A stretch of 64,000 bases of DNA from Cliona cf. orientalis (taxonomy: Eukaryota > Porifera > Demospongiae > Clionaida > Clionaidae). The translations under genes and the position numbers were made by a program. This document shows positions 63,831 through 64,000 of the stretch, piece after piece; the first letter of the stretch is position 1; every line of letters begins with the position of its first letter. The notes under the pieces are model-generated. The model was not told where the DNA came from and did no database searches. It worked only from the letters and a program-made list of their open reading frames with translations. The stretch covers positions 7,982,225-8,046,224 of the forward strand of contig OZ005690.1 in assembly GCA_963930775.1 (NCBI GenBank), written 5' to 3'.

Positions 63831-63884
63831 CTATAAGGTAATCAAAAAGAGAAGACCCACAATGAATCATAGCAAGCAAGTATA

Positions 63885-64000
63885 CCATATTTATGCTAAT
63901 AGAACACAAGCTAAAAATAGTTATGATTTAAATTTTAGCGCGATTTTTTGGTAAAGGTCGTCACACTCAGTCTCTGCATTAAGAGAAGTCCTAGAACGCG
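63885..64000. mobile_element. TA-flanked CCRTA-end MITE, cut by window end
   Basis: It begins TA-CCATATTTATGCTAATAGAA and contains GGTAAAGGTCGTCACAC. It is the same family as 6567-6713. It lies in the upstream intron of the kinase gene. Confidence 0.65.

Noticed and set aside
1..64000. Bacterial contaminant contig
   Set aside because: Bacterial-type modules occur, but they are split by many consensus GT-AG introns filled with eukaryotic transposons, and they are spliced to cbEGF exons.

Overview
This is animal nuclear DNA: intron-rich, AT-rich and crowded with short non-autonomous transposons. Death domains, calcium-binding EGF exons, a CMPK2-like kinase and a MACPF-like protein together point to an early-branching metazoan. 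A demosponge is my best guess, from gene style and compactness rather than any species-specific marker. There are no CRISPR arrays, prokaryotic operons or rRNA genes.

Layout. (1) 1-2022 is repeat-filled intron or upstream sequence. (2) 2023-37876, plus strand, holds one giant gene whose 5' end lies outside the window. I traced 42 exons with compatible splice phases, giving at least 4,009 residues: HYR-like domains, about nine CARDB-like repeats, a PPC-like domain and Pro-rich linker, a bacterial-type YD/RHS shell with its core-closing motif, a glycine/alanine-rich helical region, bacterial adhesin-like modules, ten EGF exons and a three-unit C-terminal repeat. Its introns carry MITEs, hAT5-like elements and a dead Penelope-like retroelement. 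(3) 39509-48995, plus, encodes a membrane protein with two cytoplasmic Death domains, made by duplication of an exon pair, and an ectodomain between two membrane helices. (4) 51325-52776, plus, is an intronless cysteine-dioxygenase-like protein with an extra N-terminal domain. (5) 54838-57089, plus, holds two tandem intronless paralogues encoding cysteine-rich, PH/GRAM-like small proteins. (6) 58586-62313, plus, is a three-exon MACPF-like gene whose first intron appears to be a transposon that supplies its own splice sites. (7) 62747-63830, minus, is the 3' end of a CMPK2-like nucleotide kinase, convergent with the MACPF-like gene.

Relations. The second half resembles a loose defence neighbourhood (Death-domain membrane protein, MACPF-like protein, CMPK2-like kinase). 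This is inference only: each gene seems independently transcribed. The giant gene encodes a surface or matrix protein that mixes bacterial-type modules (CARDB, PPC, YD/RHS, adhesin repeats) with animal cbEGF modules.

Limits. Exon borders were read by eye from GT-AG consensus, phase continuity and protein continuity. No search was run, so family names rest on recognised motifs. Borders near 9360-9420 may be off by one base.
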